Program-made: the position numbers and the translations under genes | The notes under the pieces: model-generated | Seen by the model: the letters and a program-made list of their open reading frames with translations, nothing else | Database searches by the model: none | What the model was told of the DNA's origin: nothing | In this document: positions 43,052 to 45,954 of the stretch, one piece after another | Layout of the letters: every line of letters starts with the position of its first letter | Position numbering within the stretch: position 1 is the first letter of the stretch | Assembly (NCBI GenBank): GCA_035546535.1 | Contig: DASZWQ010000182.1 | Location: forward strand, 1 to 45,954 | DNA: 45,954 nucleotides | Direction: 5' to 3' | Origin: Pirellulales bacterium | Lineage (GTDB): Bacteria > Planctomycetota > Planctomycetia > Pirellulales > JACPPG01

Positions 43052-45151
43052 ATGAAACGAAGAGTACGAACGTTCCTTGCCCGATCAGGAACAGCGGCCG
43101 TGTGCGCCAGCATGCTCGCCTGTAATCTGCCGCGCACGTCACAAGCGGCCAGCATCAATTTCGACACGACAAACGGCCTGATCAATGGATCGGCCACTTC
43201 TACGATCAACGGTGTGACGGTTTCTTACACCGGCACCGTGAACGGCGTTGCCGACTTCACCGTGTATGGTGATCTCGATGTTCTCTCGACCGACACGGTC
43301 AATGCGATTGGCAGCAATGGCCTCGATCTGATCGTGGGCAACAACGTCAACATCGCGGCAGGCGCCACATTCAACGTCACCGCCGGCACGCTCGGTGGCG
43401 GTTCCGGCGCAGCAGGCGGAGCCAACGGCGGCACGAGTGGCAATGGCGGCGCCGGCGGTGGCGCTGGCGGCAGCCTCAACGGTCAAACCGGCGGCCACGG
43501 CAGCTCGGGCACCAACAACACCGGCGGACCCGGTGGTGGCACCAGCCCGCAAGGAGGGCACGGTGGTGATGACGGCGCGGGCGTGAATAGTGGCGGAGGC
43601 GGATCGGCCGGTGGTGCGCGTGTCGCGGGCTCGACAGGCACCGGTGGCGGCACCGGCGGCACCGGCCGGGTAGGCGGCGCCGCAGGTCTCGGTGGCGGGG
43701 GTGCGGGCATAGCCGGCAGCGGTGCCGCAGGAACTGCGGCGGGCGCGGGCGCGAATCCTGGCGACGGCAGCGGTTCCGGCGGTAGTGGCGAAGGAGTCGG
43801 CGGTGGCAGCGGCGGCACAGGTGGACCAGGCGCCGCGGGTGCGACCGGTGGAAACGCGAACAATGCCTCCGGCGGTGGTGCCGGCGGCGGCGGAACGAAC
43901 ACAGGTGGAAACGCGCTGACGTTAACTGGTGGTGGAGGCGGCGGCTCCGGCGGCGGTGGTGGCGGTGGCGGTGGCGGCGGCGGCGGTAGCTCCGGCGGTG
44001 GTGGTGGCGGCGGTGGTGGTGGTCAAGGCTTTCTCGGCTCGGCCGGCACCGGTGGTGGCGGTGGGGGTGGCGGACAAGGTGGTACCGGCGGTACTGGCGG
44101 TCATGGCGGCCTCGGCGGTGGCGGCGGAAACGGTGGCGGCGCCGTGAAAATCGACGCCCTTGGGGCCGTGAATATCAACACCACCCTGTCCGCGCAGGGC
44201 GGAAACGGTATCACCGGCGGTAGCGCCACCACCGGTAGCGGCGGCGCTACGGGTCAGACCGGTGGCACCCCTGGAAACGGCGGAAGTGGTGCATCGGGCG
44301 GCGGCAACGGCGGACCTGGTGGCCAGGGCGGCAACGGCGGCTTAGGCGGCCACGGTGGAAACGGCGGCCCCGGCGGCACCGGCGGCGGCGGAGCTGGCGG
44401 AACATTCTGGATCAGTGGCACCACGCTTGGCGGCACCGGCAGCTTGAATGTCTCCGGAGGAACCGGTGGCAACACCGGCGGCGGTGGACGCGCGATCGAG
44501 GGATCGAACCTCGGAAACGTGGCCAGCGTTGGCGCTGCGAATGCGCCGACCACCACCGGACCGCAAGCGGCCAATCCCTTCATCGGCGGAGCGCCGAACA
44601 CTCCGTATGTGCCAAACCTCAGTGGAGGTTCCGCCGCTTACGGGATCAGCACCACCTTGACGGCTGCCAGCTTGCAAAACAGTCTGCCGACAACCGACAT
44701 CAACGGCGTTTCACTGGCTAATGCGACGGGCGCTTTGTTCCGTGTCTCGGCCTCGACATTCGGCCCGGCGTTCGCGGGCTATGACGCGCTGTTGTTCCTG
44801 AATCTTTCGTCGAACTCGCTCAACGTGCCCGAGATGACCCTCGGCGGTACCTTGCAACAACTGTTGCAAGGTGGCTTCAATACCGAAGCGGCCTTTGGCG
44901 GCACGGGCCCGCAACTGCTCGGCTCGCTGGCGGGCAACGGCGTGTACGGCACGCTGGTGCCGGCAGGTTCGACAGTGCTGCCGGCGGTGCAGTTCACTTC
45001 GTCGACGTCGGGCGTGACGTTTGCCGCCAGCGGAGCTTCGCTGGCGGACGGCCAGGCGTTGTATGTCGTGCCCGAGCCGTCGACGGTGGCGATGGCCCTC
45101 GTCGGCGCGTTCGGCCTGCTCCTGGCGTTTGTGCGTCGCAAAGCGGCCTGA
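43052..45151 (+). CDS. Glycine-rich PEP-CTERM surface protein
   Basis: 699 aa; GAGGAG precedes the ATG at 43052 by 8 nt. It begins with a signal peptide (MKRRVRTF..., hydrophobic to about 30, ending SQAAS), then a beta-rich N-domain (about 32-112), a Gly-rich tract (about 113-476) of GG-x-GG-type repeats with Ser, Thr, Ala, Asn and several runs of six or more Gly, and a C-domain (about 477-665). The C-terminal sorting signal is VVPEPSTVAMAL, a hydrophobic helix, and RRKAA, the PEP-CTERM pattern recognised by exosortase. It should be processed and displayed on the cell surface or in extracellular matrix. Its Gly tract resembles mycobacterial PE_PGRS and similar adhesin or matrix proteins, without homology implied. 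A strong terminator follows. Confidence 0.93.
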   Translation: MKRRVRTFLARSGTAAVCASMLACNLPRTSQAASINFDTTNGLINGSATSTINGVTVSYTGTVNGVADFTVYGDLDVLSTDTVNAIGSNGLDLIVGNNVNIAAGATFNVTAGTLGGGSGAAGGANGGTSGNGGAGGGAGGSLNGQTGGHGSSGTNNTGGPGGGTSPQGGHGGDDGAGVNSGGGGSAGGARVAGSTGTGGGTGGTGRVGGAAGLGGGGAGIAGSGAAGTAAGAGANPGDGSGSGGSGEGVGGGSGGTGGPGAAGATGGNANNASGGGAGGGGTNTGGNALTLTGGGGGGSGGGGGGGGGGGGGSSGGGGGGGGGGQGFLGSAGTGGGGGGGGQGGTGGTGGHGGLGGGGGNGGGAVKIDALGAVNINTTLSAQGGNGITGGSATTGSGGATGQTGGTPGNGGSGASGGGNGGPGGQGGNGGLGGHGGNGGPGGTGGGGAGGTFWISGTTLGGTGSLNVSGGTGGNTGGGGRAIEGSNLGNVASVGAANAPTTTGPQAANPFIGGAPNTPYVPNLSGGSAAYGISTTLTAASLQNSLPTTDINGVSLANATGALFRVSASTFGPAFAGYDALLFLNLSSNSLNVPEMTLGGTLQQLLQGGFNTEAAFGGTGPQLLGSLAGNGVYGTLVPAGSTVLPAVQFTSSTSGVTFAASGASLADGQALYVVPEPSTVAMALVGAFGLLLAFVRRKAA

Positions 45152-45190
45152 CACGAGGTAAGTTTTCGCGTAAGCTGAGATGATCGAAGC

Positions 45191-45227
45191 ACCGCCGGGC
45201 GCAATCGTGTGCCCGGCGGTTTTCTTT
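45191..45227 (+). terminator. Intrinsic terminator after the PEP-CTERM gene
   Basis: ACCGCCGGGC (45191-45200) and GCCCGGCGGT (45211-45220) form a perfect 10-bp stem with a 10-nt loop, followed by TTTCTTT. It begins 39 nt after the stop codon. Confidence 0.9.
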
Positions 45228-45294
45228 GCGCCGCGATGCTTGCGCGCGTTCCGGCCCGCGTCTAGTCAGTCATCACGCCGACACGATCGCGCAG

Positions 45295-45954
45295 TTATTT
45301 CGCGGTTGGCTGCTCGGCGGGTGTTGCGAGCTGGGCTCGTTGGCTTGCCAATTGATCGCGCAGTCGTGAGATTCGCTTCTCATTAGTCCCTTCGCGCGCC
45401 AGATTGTCGAGAATTCCCGTCGCATCATCGAGCGTCTCGCCGGCCAGGTTGTCAAATCCGCAAGCGTGGTGCTCCCGAGCAAGATGCAGCAGTACGTTGG
45501 CATCCTTCCTCATGAACCAGAACGTTTTTTCGTTTTGCAGTGCGTCGAGTGCTTCGCGGCGCTCTCCCGCGGCCACGAGCGCTGCTGCCAGTCGGCCTTG
45601 GTCGGTTGCCCACTCCTCGCTATCAGGCTTTGCCGTGGACAAGACGAGGCGAGACAACGCGACAGCCTCTTGATGACGGTCCGACCCTTGCAACAATTCC
45701 GCCTTCGAGCGCTGAAAATAGCGGCGCGTCACTCGGTCGGATGCCGCTGCAATCTGCTGGTCATAAAAAGCTGCAGCCTCGTCGATGCGTTCCATCCGCG
45801 TCAAACACACCGCAATGTTACGCAGCATCCAATCGCGATCGTCGGCCGGGCAGTGTGGGTCGTCGACCAGCCGGCCCAAGATCGCCATGGCTTCTTCGTT
45901 TCGCCCCAACTCCTCCAGGAAGGCACAGCGTTTTTGTTCCAGTTGAAACCGAAC
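45295..45954 (-). CDS. TPR-repeat protein (5' end missing)
   Basis: The frame is open from the stop at 45295-45297 to the right edge, so 219 residues of the C-terminal part are visible and the start lies outside. Several TPR-like helix pairs are seen, for example RCAFLEELGRNEEAMAILGRLV near the edge, AVCLTRMERIDEAAAFYDQQI, and AAALVAAGERREALDALQ. The last 40 residues are a charged helix and Gln/Ala/Pro-rich tail. TPR arrays bind other proteins; no catalytic domain is visible in this part, but one could lie upstream. It converges on the terminator of the PEP-CTERM gene. Confidence 0.85.
   Translation of the reverse strand, partial: VRFQLEQKRCAFLEELGRNEEAMAILGRLVDDPHCPADDRDWMLRNIAVCLTRMERIDEAAAFYDQQIAAASDRVTRRYFQRSKAELLQGSDRHQEAVALSRLVLSTAKPDSEEWATDQGRLAAALVAAGERREALDALQNEKTFWFMRKDANVLLHLAREHHACGFDNLAGETLDDATGILDNLAREGTNEKRISRLRDQLASQRAQLATPAEQPTAK

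Noticed and set aside
43722..44147. Ala/Val-rich and Pro-rich frames inside the Gly-rich tract
   Set aside because: Out-of-frame readings of GGC-type repeats of the PEP-CTERM gene.
43390..44480. Gly-rich repeats as a CRISPR array or satellite
   Set aside because: No regular direct repeat with spacers; the periodicity is codon-level GG-x-GG inside a coding frame.

Overview
The window looks like an ordinary chromosomal stretch of a high-GC planctomycete, most likely a member of the Pirellulales. Support comes from the neighbouring pair of PSCyt/DUF1549/DUF1553 and DUF1501 proteins (30275-34239), a PEP-CTERM surface protein (43052-45151), a HEAT-repeat lipoprotein, a redoxin/cytochrome c/copper-monooxygenase-fold fusion at the left edge, and a short intergenic dyad repeat that I associate with this group. 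Genes alternate strand often, operons are short, and I saw no tRNA, rRNA, transposase, integrase or CRISPR array.

Layout. 1-2331: 5' part of a multidomain redoxin/cytochrome/PHM-fold/GAF protein, running off the left edge. 2547-6343: two adjacent ABC exporter half-transporters whose NBD motifs predict a heterodimer with one degenerate ATP site. 6525-9836: an MFS/spermidine-synthase-like/TPR fusion. 10060-12318: a membrane-anchored glycerophosphodiester phosphodiesterase flanked by two tiny membrane-protein ORFs that look leaderless. 12370-14809: HEAT-repeat lipoprotein and a conserved secreted protein. 15117-16932: SnoaL-like protein and an exported coiled-coil protein. 16948-17730: SDR. 18102-20411: an ECF41-type sigma factor in an overlapping operon with a FAD oxidoreductase, preceded by a sequence close to the ECF41 promoter. 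20441-21682: a membrane histidine-kinase homologue that has lost its phospho-acceptor histidine. 21983-22784: intradiol dioxygenase behind a perfect palindrome. 22812-26101: DUF486 protein, TraB/GumN-like protein, GT-C-type membrane protein. 26489-29717: dynamin-like GTPase, 2Fe-2S ferredoxin, crotonase homologue. 29747-34239: small protein and the PSCyt/DUF1501 pair. 34530-39793: dnaB and a BamA with a very long low-complexity insertion. 39895-45154: apt, a strongly acidic small protein, an NPP-type phosphodiesterase and a Gly-rich PEP-CTERM protein with a clear terminator. 45295-45954: C-terminal part of a TPR protein running off the right edge.

The best candidate for a self-contained regulatory system is 18102-20411: the sigma factor carries the WLPEP linker, DGGGK and NPEKL signatures of ECF41, its start overlaps the 3' end of the oxidoreductase gene, and the upstream CGTCACA-N16-CGTC would drive both genes. 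The adjacent pseudo-histidine kinase (E169 in place of the H-box His) and the ABC pair with a degenerate composite site are the other notable points. Starts were chosen by Shine-Dalgarno sequence, signal peptide and domain start. All calls are from reading the sequence; no database search was possible.
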